Source: CAYUBI01 sp964443005
GTDB taxonomy: Bacteria > Margulisbacteria > Riflemargulisbacteria > GWF2-35-9 > CAYUBI01
Length of the DNA stretch: 21,765 nt
Assembly: GCA_964443005.1 (NCBI GenBank)
Contig: CAYUBI010000029.1
Span: 1 to 21,765 of the forward strand
Direction of reading: 5' to 3'
Shown: one piece after another, positions 1-6,813 of the stretch
How the letters are laid out: each line of letters starts with the position of its first letter
Numbering within the stretch: the stretch's first letter is position 1
Program-made: the position numbers and the translations under genes
The notes under the pieces: model-generated
Database searches by the model: none
What the model was told of the DNA's origin: nothing
Seen by the model: the letters and a program-made list of their open reading frames with translations, nothing else

Positions 1-357
1 GTTCAATTCAATACCATATTCCTGTGCATTGCTATCTAACAACCGAATTATTTCAGTTTTTAATTCAGCTATAGATGCAAATTCAATTTTACTAAAATCA
101 ATTCGAATAACCGGATATTCTTTCCATTCAAACGGCTGCTCATGAATCCAAAGCCCCTTGAACAACTCCTTCTTTCCCTTGAAAATCGCCGCTAATGTTG
201 ATAGAAGTAGCGACTTGCCAAATCGACGCGGACGCGAAAGGAAATAGACTTTCCCTGACTGAATTAACTGATAAATCAGCTTGGTTTTATCAATATAAAG
301 ATAATTGTCTTCAATGATTTCTGAAAATGTTTGAATGCCAATCGGTAATTTTTTCAT
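1..357 (-). CDS. AAA-ATPase-like protein (DUF1703/PD-(D/E)XK partner family), N-terminal part, runs off left edge
   Basis: The first 119 residues of a larger protein are visible; the frame stays open to base 1, so the C-terminus lies outside the window. The start MKKLPIGIQTFSEII, then YIDKT and the P-loop-like SRPRRFGKSLLLSTL (about residues 40-54), are hallmarks of the AAA-ATPase-like domain PF09820. Full proteins of this family (about 500-550 aa) usually end in a PD-(D/E)XK nuclease domain (PF08011). The function is not established; toxin/defence or selfish roles have been proposed. The start at 357 is supported by an AGGAG ribosome site at 366-370 and a promoter just upstream. The right edge of this window carries the C-terminus of a related but separate protein, so the genome has at least two copies. 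It reads as intact at its 5' end. Confidence 0.85.
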   Translation of the reverse strand, partial: MKKLPIGIQTFSEIIEDNYLYIDKTKLIYQLIQSGKVYFLSRPRRFGKSLLLSTLAAIFKGKKELFKGLWIHEQPFEWKEYPVIRIDFSKIEFASIAELKTEIIRLLDSNAQEYGIELN

Positions 358-377
358 TAAGGCAGCTCCTCTACTAC

Positions 378-406
378 ATTCTAGTGGAAATCGAAAAAAA
401 TAACAA
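378..406 (-). promoter_or_regulatory. Probable sigma-70 promoter for the AAA-ATPase-like gene
   Basis: Reading the minus strand, a -35 box TTGTTA (406-401), a 17-base spacer and a -10 box TAGAAT (383-378) lie about 20 bases before the start codon region. The spacing is ideal and the boxes match the consensus at 4/6 and 5/6. AT-rich sequence gives chance matches, so this is moderate evidence. Confidence 0.5.
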
Positions 407-461
407 CGAATTATTGCGGATTTTCAGGGGTATACAAAGACAAAATTAATCTACACTTCAA

Positions 462-488
462 GAACACCCTCCTTCCTCGATACAATCC
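462..488 (-). repeat. 27-base dispersed repeat, copy A
   Basis: This stretch matches 21529-21555 in the same orientation without gaps, 24 of 27 bases identical; the only differences are three adjacent bases at 472-474. Read on minus it begins GGATTGTATCGAGG and ends GAGGGTGTTC. It lies 14 bases after the stop codon of the DUF4143 remnant, and a CCCC-TTT-GGGG hairpin (487-497) overlaps its edge. Copy B lies 4 bases after another gene's stop. Its nature (terminator-associated repeat, REP-like element or recombination scar) is unknown. Confidence 0.75.
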
Positions 489-502
489 CCTTTGGGGCTA
501 GG

Positions 503-688
503 TCAACTTGATGCTTCTGATATTAGCCAGTCAAGTTGGCTAATTAAATAAAAAGGTATCGACAAAATTTTATCATTAATGCTTAGGTTATTTTGTGATA
601 TCCTTACCCCAAGTTCAATTCCCTTTTCTTCCATATATAATCGGATAGACTTTAATCTTCCGGTCGTTCCAGATTTAACTTCGATTGG
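503..688 (-). pseudogene. C-terminal remnant of a DUF4143-type AAA ATPase
   Basis: The minus strand encodes 61 residues from PIEVKSGTTGRLKS to the stop codon at 505-503, with an in-frame stop (691-689) immediately before the Pro codon and no plausible start. The pattern PIEVKxG-TGRLKSxRxxMEEK, then GVRIS, LSIxDxILSIPFYLIS, is typical of the C-terminus of proteins with an N-terminal AAA domain (PF13173) and a C-terminal DUF4143 domain (PF13635); the ExK motif belongs to the nuclease-like fold. The AAA part is absent, so this is a broken gene. An 8-base perfect inverted repeat (522-529 with 537-544) and an alternative pairing (504-511 with 531-538) lie inside its last codons. Upstream sequence to about 740 holds no recognisable remainder of the gene. 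Confidence 0.75.
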
Positions 689-744
689 TCACATTTTCCG
701 CTTTTTTTTGCAATTGTAAGGGTGCTATACAACAACAAATAAAT

Positions 745-774
745 TTGACAACCTGCTCAAAAGAAAGCTATATT
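745..774 (+). promoter_or_regulatory. Sigma-70 promoter for pyk
   Basis: A perfect -35 box TTGACA (745-750), an 18-base spacer and a -10 box TATATT (769-774) lie 48 bases before the pyk start. The flgI promoter further on uses the same two hexamers and also reads GCTATATT, which supports both. The rest of the gap 689-822 shows no gene. Confidence 0.7.
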
Positions 775-822
775 GCGGTGTTATGTTCTTAGACAATTAG
801 CCAGAAAAGCAAAGGTTATACA

Positions 823-1896
823 ATGAATCTGCCCTTTCATAAAACAAAAATTGTATGCACAATTGGTCCTGCCTCTGATTCAACAAAGACATTAACTGCT
901 ATGATAAAAAATGGAATGTCTGTAGCTCGTTTAAATATGGCACACGGTCAACCTGAGGAACATATCCAAACTATTGCGCGAATTCGTCAAATTGCAGCAA
1001 AACTAAATTGTGTTGTTCCAATCCTCATGGATTTACCAGGGACAAAAATGCGCATTGGAACCCTCCTTTCAGAACCAATGCTATTAACCAAAAATCAAAA
1101 AATAACACTTATTAGTCAGCCAATTCAAACAGAAGTTAATGTAATTCCTGTAGAATTTCCAGATTTTACCAAACAGGTCAGCAAGGGAAGCTTAATTTTT
1201 TTAAATGATGGGTTTATTCAACTTAGGGTAGACACTGTTTCTAATTATGCTGTTTTTTGCCATGTCATTATCGGCGGAGAATTGCTATCTCATAAAGGAA
1301 TTAATATCCCAGGTTCACATGCGACAATTAAGGCTATTACAGAAAATGATTTAAAATGGCTTGACTTTGGCTTGCGTGCAAAAGTTTCAATTTTTGGTTT
1401 GTCCTTTGTTAGCAAATCCAGCGATATTGTTTTTGTTCGTGATTTTGCAAAACAAAAAGATGAAATTGTATATTTGGTTGCAAAAATCGAAAGACAACAA
1501 GCGATAAAAAATATCAACAAAATAATAAACGTATCTAACGGAATTATGATAGCTCGCGGTGATTTAGGTGTTGAAATTCCCTTACAAGAGGTTCCAATGA
1601 TTCAAAAAACACTCATTCGTAAAGCAAATAAAGCTGGACGCTCCATCATAACCGCAACTCAAATGCTAGAATCCATGACACATAATTCCCGACCTACCCG
1701 AGCTGAAGTTGCAGATGTAGCCAATGCAATTTTAGATGGAACAGATGCAATCATGTTATCTGAAGAAACTGCTATAGGTGATTATCCAGTTGAGTCTGTT
1801 CAAATGATGAAAGCTATTGCTCTTGCAATAGAACCCCACCGTCGTCGAGGAAATCGTAAACCTATTATTAAACTAAACCTAGATCCCTTTATATAA
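823..1896 (+). CDS. pyk: Pyruvate kinase, short form without the C-terminal domain
   Basis: Converts phosphoenolpyruvate and ADP to pyruvate and ATP, the last step of glycolysis, in the cytoplasm. KTKIVCTIGP opens the barrel. Substrate and metal residues are present: R36, N38, D70, R77, K221 and E223 (AKIE), D247 (ARGDLGVEIP) and T279 (ATQMLESM), and DVANAILDGTDAIMLS is intact. The B domain is about residues 75-170. The protein stops at 357 residues, just after the barrel, whereas common bacterial enzymes have about 470-590; the allosteric PK_C domain is missing although the gene end looks clean. The loop DLPGTKMRIG has Leu, Lys and Ile at the positions that mark potassium-independent enzymes, and the usual potassium ligand Ser in NFSHG is Ala (NMAHG). 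The start is supported by AAAGG at 811-815. It converges on nifS, with an 18-base overlap of the 3' ends. Confidence 0.9.
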   Translation: MNLPFHKTKIVCTIGPASDSTKTLTAMIKNGMSVARLNMAHGQPEEHIQTIARIRQIAAKLNCVVPILMDLPGTKMRIGTLLSEPMLLTKNQKITLISQPIQTEVNVIPVEFPDFTKQVSKGSLIFLNDGFIQLRVDTVSNYAVFCHVIIGGELLSHKGINIPGSHATIKAITENDLKWLDFGLRAKVSIFGLSFVSKSSDIVFVRDFAKQKDEIVYLVAKIERQQAIKNINKIINVSNGIMIARGDLGVEIPLQEVPMIQKTLIRKANKAGRSIITATQMLESMTHNSRPTRAEVADVANAILDGTDAIMLSEETAIGDYPVESVQMMKAIALAIEPHRRRGNRKPIIKLNLDPFI

Positions 1897-3075
1897 GGGC
1901 GACATTTTTCTTAATTTCAAAACACTTTGGCCTAACACACGAATAACATAATCAATATCTTCCTCAGTATTGGCACGTCCTAAGCTAAACCGAATCGAAC
2001 TATGCGCATATTCTGCATCTATACCTGTAGCCAAAAGTACGTGAGATGGATCCAGCGATCCTGAAGCGCACGCTGAGCCAGTGGAAACTGCGATTCCTGC
2101 AAAGTCCAAATCTAAAAGCAAGGCTTCCCCTTCAATATATTTAAAAGATACATTTAACGTATTAGGTAAACCGTTTTTAGGATCACCATTTATGATAATT
2201 TCTGGAATTGTTTTTTCTATACCACTTTTTAAGTGATCACGAAGTTTTTTTAATCGCTTTGATTCTGTTAAATAGTCAATTGCAGCAACTTCAATCGCTC
2301 GGCCAAAGCCGATCATTGCTAATGTGTTTTCAGTTCCTGCTCTACGATTAAACTCGTGGTGTCCACCAATAATTAAGGGACAAAAACTCACGCCTCGACG
2401 GACATACAGCACGCCAATTCCTTTGGGACCGTAAACTTTGTGGCCAGAAAGCGACATAAAATCTACGCCTAGAGCATTCACATTTAACGGGATTTTGGTA
2501 AGAGCCTGTACTGCATCTGTATGCATTAACACTCGTTTAGATTTAACTAATTTAGTAATTTCTTCGATAGGTTGAATTGTACCAATTTCATTATTTGCAA
2601 GCATAATAGACACCAAAACTGTTGTTGGCCTAATTTCTTTTTCAATAGCAGTAACACTAATTTGCCCTTTAGCATTAACAGGCACAAACGTAACCTCAAT
2701 ACCCCGTTTGGCCAGTGTTTGACATGTGGCATAAACTGAAGGATGTTCAATAGCTGAAGTAATCACATGAGGCGTGCGCTGTTTACAAGCATCTACTTGA
2801 CACAAACATTGACAATCTGTGCAAATAACACTATTCAGAACCGTGTTATTGGATTCAGATGCACCTGAAGTAAAAATAATTTCTTCGGGTTGCGCCCCAA
2901 TAAATTCGGCAATAATATCACGTGCATTTTCAATATGAAACCGTGCAATACGTCCTAATTCATGAAAACTCGACGGGTTTGCATAAAATTCCATTGCATT
3001 AACAATAGCGGTTTTGACATCAGGCAATAAGGGCGTTGTTGCATTATGATCCATATATACAATTCGTTGATTCAT
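1879..3075 (-). CDS. nifS: Cysteine desulfurase, NifS/IscS family
   Basis: PLP enzyme that removes sulfur from cysteine as a persulfide for Fe-S clusters, tRNA thiolation and related uses. The 398-residue protein begins MNQRIVYMDHNATTPL; the start at 3075 is preferred to an upstream in-frame start because AGGAAG lies 7 bases ahead and the family starts here. Visible residues: H111 (IEHPSV), D187 (HTDAVQ), PLP lysine K213 (SLSGHKVYGPKG), and catalytic C336 in STGSACASGSLDPSHVL, the long-loop class I signature. Oddly, residues 85-97 hold five cysteines (C85, C88, C90, C92, C97) between NTVLNSV and HVITSAIEHPSV, a place that is not Cys-rich in IscS. No iscU, iscR or tRNA-thiolase gene is next to it; it follows the aminopeptidase gene by 10 bases, probably in one transcript. 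IscS versus NifS subtype is not resolved. Confidence 0.92.
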   Translation of the reverse strand: MNQRIVYMDHNATTPLLPDVKTAIVNAMEFYANPSSFHELGRIARFHIENARDIIAEFIGAQPEEIIFTSGASESNNTVLNSVICTDCQCLCQVDACKQRTPHVITSAIEHPSVYATCQTLAKRGIEVTFVPVNAKGQISVTAIEKEIRPTTVLVSIMLANNEIGTIQPIEEITKLVKSKRVLMHTDAVQALTKIPLNVNALGVDFMSLSGHKVYGPKGIGVLYVRRGVSFCPLIIGGHHEFNRRAGTENTLAMIGFGRAIEVAAIDYLTESKRLKKLRDHLKSGIEKTIPEIIINGDPKNGLPNTLNVSFKYIEGEALLLDLDFAGIAVSTGSACASGSLDPSHVLLATGIDAEYAHSSIRFSLGRANTEEDIDYVIRVLGQSVLKLRKMSPLYKGI

Positions 3076-3085
3076 GGTAGACTTC

Positions 3086-4525
3086 CTAGTTTTCGAAAAA
3101 TACTTTAAACGCCCGATAGGTATGATAAATATCAATTTTACTAACTAGTTCAAAAGGGGAATGCATTGCCAAAAGTCCAGGCCCAACATCAATGACATCC
3201 ATACCATATTCAGCAATATATTTTGCAATCGTACCGCCACCCCCTTCGTCTACTTTGCCAAGCTCACCTGTTTGCCATGCAATATGATGCAAATCAAACA
3301 ACTGTCGTAAATAAGCCATAAATTCAGAACTTGCTTCAGACGAATCTCGTTTGCCTCGTGAACCTGTAAACTTAGTAATACACAAGCCATGCCCCACTTT
3401 TGCAGCATTACGTTCATCATGAACTTCTTTCCAGTCTGAATCAATTGCTCCATTAACGTCAGCAGACAGCGCTTGACTATGAAATAACGTTTTTTCAACA
3501 AGAAATGTACTTTGTATTTGCCCAGTTGCTTCTAATAAATCCGCAACAACTTGTTTAATAAATAATGATTTAGCACCCGTATTGCCATAAGAACCAATTT
3601 CTTCTTTATCTACTGCCATAAAAAGCACAGTTTGATCTCCTGCATCTGTGCTATCAATCAACGCTTGCAAACTAGTAAAAGCACACACGCGATCATCCTG
3701 TCCATATCCACCCATTAAGGATGCGTCGATTCCAACATCTCGAGCAGGACCCGCTGGCACCAGATGACATTCTGCAGTCAAAAAATCAGATTCAGTTAAA
3801 TGATACGTATCATAAAGATGCTTTAGAATTGCCAACTTTATCGGTTCTTTTATTTCCTCATCATTAATCGGACGGCTACCTAGAACAACATTTAGCTTTT
3901 CTGCTGGAATAGCTTCTCCAAGTTTTTTTTCTTCTTGGACTTTGCCTGCCAAATGCGGAAGCAAATCAGAAATACAAAAACACGGTTCATTTTCGTTTTC
4001 ACCCCATACTACATCAAGAACAGTTCCATCTACCAAAATAAAATGAGCATGAAGCGCAAGCGGTCGCGTAACCCACTGATATTTTTTAATGCCTCCATAA
4101 TAATGCGTTTTTCCTAGTACCAAATCTGCATCTTCATAAAGTGGGTTTTGTTTTAAATCAATTGCTGGAGCATCAATATGAGACATAATAATTTTAATGC
4201 CTTCATAAATCGGTTTTTTCCCAATTTTTACAGCAGCAACTGCCCGTCCTCTATTCATCCAATATAATTTTTTTGAGGTTCCCTTTGCTGTATAAGCTAC
4301 ATAATCATTGCTTTTCAGCATAGCTTCTATAGCACGAGCTGTTTCACGCACAGTCTTGTTTACAGACAAAAACTTGCGATAATTGTTACATAACAACTCA
4401 ACAACCGCTTCATTGTTAGATTCTAACGATAACCAAGCACTTTTGCGTTGATAAAAAAGTTTTTCTTGGAGTTGTTTGTTCACAGATTTAGGTTTATCTG
4501 ACGCTGTCTCATTGTTTTTGAACAT
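3086..4525 (-). CDS. M18-family metalloaminopeptidase (aspartyl aminopeptidase type)
   Basis: Cytoplasmic di-zinc exopeptidase that removes N-terminal residues from peptides, classically acidic ones. The length of 479 aa is normal for the family. Metal and catalytic motifs are in order: H116 in MSHIDAPAIDLK, D277/D278 in GGYGQDDRV, the E308/E309 pair in DKEEIGSYGNTG, D356 in SADVNGAID, and H455 in AMHSPFELVSK. The long form, with KQNPLYEDADL and QWVTRPLALHAH, resembles the bacterial 'M18 aminopeptidase 1' group. The start at 4525 has AAAGG about 9 bases upstream. nifS follows by 10 bases. A CRP-like palindrome lies 41 bases upstream, within the gap to the preceding gene. Substrate preference cannot be read from sequence. 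Confidence 0.92.
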   Translation of the reverse strand: MFKNNETASDKPKSVNKQLQEKLFYQRKSAWLSLESNNEAVVELLCNNYRKFLSVNKTVRETARAIEAMLKSNDYVAYTAKGTSKKLYWMNRGRAVAAVKIGKKPIYEGIKIIMSHIDAPAIDLKQNPLYEDADLVLGKTHYYGGIKKYQWVTRPLALHAHFILVDGTVLDVVWGENENEPCFCISDLLPHLAGKVQEEKKLGEAIPAEKLNVVLGSRPINDEEIKEPIKLAILKHLYDTYHLTESDFLTAECHLVPAGPARDVGIDASLMGGYGQDDRVCAFTSLQALIDSTDAGDQTVLFMAVDKEEIGSYGNTGAKSLFIKQVVADLLEATGQIQSTFLVEKTLFHSQALSADVNGAIDSDWKEVHDERNAAKVGHGLCITKFTGSRGKRDSSEASSEFMAYLRQLFDLHHIAWQTGELGKVDEGGGGTIAKYIAEYGMDVIDVGPGLLAMHSPFELVSKIDIYHTYRAFKVFFEN

Positions 4526-4565
4526 ACTTATGCCTTTCTTTCTAAATTTTTATTAAGAATATCCG

Positions 4566-4581
4566 TGTGAAGTATATCACA
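4566..4581. promoter_or_regulatory. CRP/FNR-family-like operator palindrome
   Basis: TGTGA, six bases, TCACA: a perfect match to the conserved arms of the CRP (cAMP receptor protein) consensus. It sits in the 62-base gap between the stop of the exported-protein gene (4588) and the start of the aminopeptidase gene (4525), both on minus. It could instead be a weak hairpin. No CRP-type regulator is in the window. Confidence 0.35.
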
Positions 4582-4587
4582 TGATTT

Positions 4588-5013
4588 TTAATTTGCAGCT
4601 AAACTTGAGTTAATTAATCGTTCTTCAATAAATTTTTGATAAATTGGAATTTCTATATTAATTCTTTCTTCTTTTTCTCGTACATAAAATTCAATAGTAT
4701 TCACAGGATATTGCATTGTTACTGCTTTAGTAATTAATTTATTATTTTGAACTTCTTTAACAATATATTGCACAAAAACACCCGAAAACGATTGCGTGCC
4801 CTGAATATTGGGGTGCCTAACCTGAACAAAATAATGACCTGTCTCTAATTCCAAATGTCTTCCACTATACATTTGAAAATAGGAATCAATATCTGCGCCT
4901 TTGTTAGATACACCCGTAACCCTTGCAAAAGTTTCAACATTTTGGCTAGAAACAAACCATACAGTATTTGCCCATAATAAGCTTTGACATAAAAGAAAAA
5001 TAATTAATTTCAT
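4588..5013 (-). CDS. Putative exported protein of unknown function
   Basis: I do not recognise this 141-residue protein. Residues 1-16 (MKLIIFLLCQSLLWAN) form a short signal peptide with a likely signal-peptidase-I site after Ala15; the mature part is about 125 residues. Its middle section (about 45-120) alternates hydrophobic and polar residues (HYFVQVRHP, FVQYIVKEV, TIEFYVRE), which suggests a beta-rich soluble domain; there are no metal or catalytic motifs and no cysteine after the signal peptide. The start at 5013 has a good ribosome site (AGGAG, 8 bases ahead). It is divergent from flgI, sharing a 231-base intergenic region. Periplasmic location is inferred; a link to the flagellum is possible only from position. 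Confidence 0.75.
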   Translation of the reverse strand: MKLIIFLLCQSLLWANTVWFVSSQNVETFARVTGVSNKGADIDSYFQMYSGRHLELETGHYFVQVRHPNIQGTQSFSGVFVQYIVKEVQNNKLITKAVTMQYPVNTIEFYVREKEERINIEIPIYQKFIEERLINSSLAAN

Positions 5014-5100
5014 AAATTTTCTCCTGATTTTAGATGTTTATCATTTATCGACTATTCGTATAAATATTCCCAATAAATATTTTTCAAGCTTTTTTTGCTC

Positions 5101-5128
5101 TTGACACAAGACTAAATCTTGCTATATT
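5101..5128 (+). promoter_or_regulatory. Sigma-70 promoter for the flgI operon
   Basis: A perfect -35 box TTGACA (5101-5106), a 16-base spacer and a -10 box TATATT (5123-5128). Transcription would begin near 5135, giving a leader of about 110 bases. No sigma-54 -24/-12 signature was seen here, so this operon is probably read by the housekeeping sigma, with sigma-28 adding transcription from flgM on. Confidence 0.65.
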
Positions 5129-5134
5129 AAAAAT

Positions 5135-5244
5135 AGAGGCATTGAAGGGGGCATGGATCGGACCGCTTGTCGGCAATCCAATTTGATCACCGAATGACTG
5201 AGGTGACACTGTTTTTATCCCCTTATTTTTATATGGAGCAAACA
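5135..5244 (+). promoter_or_regulatory. Leader of the flgI operon with a short leader ORF and hairpins
   Basis: This leader is GC-richer than its surroundings. A 14-codon ORF starts at 5153 and stops at 5195-5197 (TGA), its stop overlapping an ATG at 5194 that is in frame with flgI. Two hairpins are possible: GGAT/ATCC enclosing CCG/CGG at about 5154-5179, and TCACC (5187-5191) with GGTGA (5202-5206). No known riboswitch family, including cyclic-di-GMP types, is recognisable. Whether the peptide is made is unknown. Confidence 0.35.
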
Positions 5245-6360
5245 ATGAATAAGAACCTAGTTATTAGCTGGTTTCTTTTAATATTAATAATCAGCTGCGG
5301 CTTATCATGGGCAGCAACAGATGTTCGACTCAAGGATATTGCACGTTTAAAAGGTGTTCGTGATAATCAGCTAATTGGATATGGCTTAGTTGTTGGACTA
5401 GCCAATACCGGAGACGGAAACACAAATCGTGCTACGATTCAAGGGATTGCAAATATGTTAGAGAATTTTGGTGTACAAGTAAATGCCCAAAACATCGATG
5501 CAAAAAATGTAGCAGCTGTTATGGTAACAAGCAAATTAGGTCCTTTTGCTGAAGCTGGCGACAATATTGACGTATTAGTTAGTTCAATTGGCAAAGCCAA
5601 AAGCCTACAAGGTGGAACCTTATTATTAACGCCCTTAAAAGCGCCCAACGGAAAAGTCTATGCTGTAGCGCAAGGTCCTTTATCTGTCGGTGGTTACGAT
5701 GCATCTTCAGGTAGAAGCTCTGTCAACAAGAATCATCCAACAGTTGGGTTTATTCCAAATGGCGCAATTGTTGAAAAAGGACTTGAAAATCCATTTGATA
5801 AGGTAGATAGTTTAGAATGGAAGCTCGTCCAAAATGATTTTACAACAGCAACGCGTGTAGCAAAAAAAATAAATGACCTATTGCCCTTAGCTCAAGCAAC
5901 TGTTAAAAATGGAAACACCATTGCTGTTCGAATTCCAGGTCAATTTAACAATAAAGTTATAGACTTTATCTCGCAAATGGAACAGCTTTCTATACAAACA
6001 GATGTCATTGCGAAAGTCATTATCAATGAACGTACTGGAGCACTCGTTATGGGTGGACCTATTAAAATCGATCCAGTTATTGTTGCTTATGCTGGCATTC
6101 AAGTAGAAATTAAAGCTGATGAAAAAGTATCTCAACCTAACCCACTATCTACAGGTGAAACAAAAACAATCCAAGGCGAAGTTATTTCTGTAAAACAAGA
6201 AATCGCTGCGCAAGAAATATATAAACTTGTTCAGGGAAATACAGTATCAGATATTGTTGCATTACTTAATACATTAGGTGTAGAGCCGCGAGATATGATT
6301 ACGATTTTACAAATGATGAAACAAGCCGGAGCCTTACTTGCACATATTGAAGTAATATAA
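5245..6360 (+). CDS. flgI: Flagellar basal-body P-ring protein FlgI
   Basis: Forms the periplasmic ring around the distal rod in the peptidoglycan layer of diderm bacteria. At 371 residues it has normal length. The chosen start (MNKNLVISWFLLILIISCG) gives a proper signal peptide with cleavage after WA (about residue 23), followed directly by ATDVRLKDIARLKGVRDNQL, the usual mature FlgI beginning. GGAG at 5235-5238 lies 6 bases ahead; longer starts at 5194 or 5233 are possible but add an odd N-terminal extension. Further family motifs are GYGLVVGLANTGD, TLLLTPLKAPNGKVYAVAQG and VPRDMI-like EPRDMITILQ near the end. It heads the operon; its usual partner flgH (L-ring) is not here. Confidence 0.95.
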   Translation: MNKNLVISWFLLILIISCGLSWAATDVRLKDIARLKGVRDNQLIGYGLVVGLANTGDGNTNRATIQGIANMLENFGVQVNAQNIDAKNVAAVMVTSKLGPFAEAGDNIDVLVSSIGKAKSLQGGTLLLTPLKAPNGKVYAVAQGPLSVGGYDASSGRSSVNKNHPTVGFIPNGAIVEKGLENPFDKVDSLEWKLVQNDFTTATRVAKKINDLLPLAQATVKNGNTIAVRIPGQFNNKVIDFISQMEQLSIQTDVIAKVIINERTGALVMGGPIKIDPVIVAYAGIQVEIKADEKVSQPNPLSTGETKTIQGEVISVKQEIAAQEIYKLVQGNTVSDIVALLNTLGVEPRDMITILQMMKQAGALLAHIEVI

Positions 6361-6371
6361 GGATAACAAAA

Positions 6372-6716
6372 ATGACTCGCGAAAATTATACAATAATTCA
6401 ATCAACTCTAGAAACGCAAAACTTATCTAAAACAACAGATACAAAAAAACTGAAAAAAGCAGCAGAAGACTTTGAATCCTATTTTGTCAAACAATTACTA
6501 ACTGAAATGCGGAAAACAACGCATATGAATACAGAAGATAAAAACAATAATGTTCGAGATATTTATGATTCCATGATTGATGATGAATTATCAAAAGGAA
6601 TCGTTAAAAGTGGATCGTTTGGACTTGCAAAACAATTATTCACAAATATGCAAAAAGTTGCCGAACATTATCATGCAACAAAAAATATGGAGACTACAGC
6701 GGAAATCAAAAATTAG
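6372..6716 (+). CDS. flgJ: Rod-binding protein, FlgJ N-terminal domain only
   Basis: This 114-residue protein matches the rod-binding (scaffold) domain of FlgJ (PF10135): LKKAAEDFESYFVKQLLTEMRKT (about 27-49), then YDSMIDDELSKGIVKSGSFGLAKQLF (about 71-97). The C-terminal muramidase domain of enteric FlgJ is absent, as in many non-gammaproteobacteria, where a separate enzyme opens the wall. It helps rod assembly in the periplasm. It starts 11 bases after flgI with AAGGAT as ribosome site and is followed by the sigma-28 promoter region of flgM. Confidence 0.82.
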   Translation: MTRENYTIIQSTLETQNLSKTTDTKKLKKAAEDFESYFVKQLLTEMRKTTHMNTEDKNNNVRDIYDSMIDDELSKGIVKSGSFGLAKQLFTNMQKVAEHYHATKNMETTAEIKN

Positions 6717-6730
6717 TCTGGCTTAACAAT

Positions 6731-6757
6731 TAAAGTTTCTCTGGTTTTAATCGATAA
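6731..6757 (+). promoter_or_regulatory. Sigma-28 (FliA/SigD) promoter for flgM
   Basis: TAAAGTTT (6731-6738), an 11-base spacer, and ATCGATAA (6750-6757). The enteric FliA consensus is TAAAGTTT-N11-GCCGATAA, so only two of sixteen defined positions differ. A TAGTTT/AAACTA inverted repeat (6758-6763 with 6770-6775) lies at the expected start of the transcript, and a second ATCGATAA (6781-6788) follows without a matching -35. This gives flgM-flgN-flgK-flgL the classic late-gene control. Confidence 0.88.
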
Positions 6758-6813
6758 TAGTTTAGAAAGAAACTAAAAAAATCGATAAAAAATGAGAGGA
6801 GGGTAGATAAGCC

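Noticed and set aside
504..544. Inverted repeats near the DUF4143 stop as a CRISPR or IS end
   Set aside because: Only one short pair with alternative pairing; no repeat-spacer periodicity and no transposase gene nearby.
1885..1899. CCCTT-TATAT-AAGGG inverted repeat where pyk and nifS converge, as a shared terminator
   Set aside because: The stem is only five bases with two G/C-poor steps, and it lies inside both coding ends; the T-run after it is spaced by several bases.
5045..5052. GTCGATAA on minus as a sigma-28 -10 box for the exported-protein gene
   Set aside because: No TAAA-type -35 box is found at the 11-base spacing or one base either side, unlike the two clear sigma-28 promoters.
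5167..5244. Longer FlgI N-terminus from the TTG at 5167 or ATG at 5194
   Set aside because: It would put 17-26 extra residues before a standard signal peptide; ATG 5245 has its own ribosome site.
6781..6788. Second ATCGATAA before flgM as another promoter
   Set aside because: The matching upstream position reads TTAGAAAG, a poor -35, and the box is too near the ribosome site.
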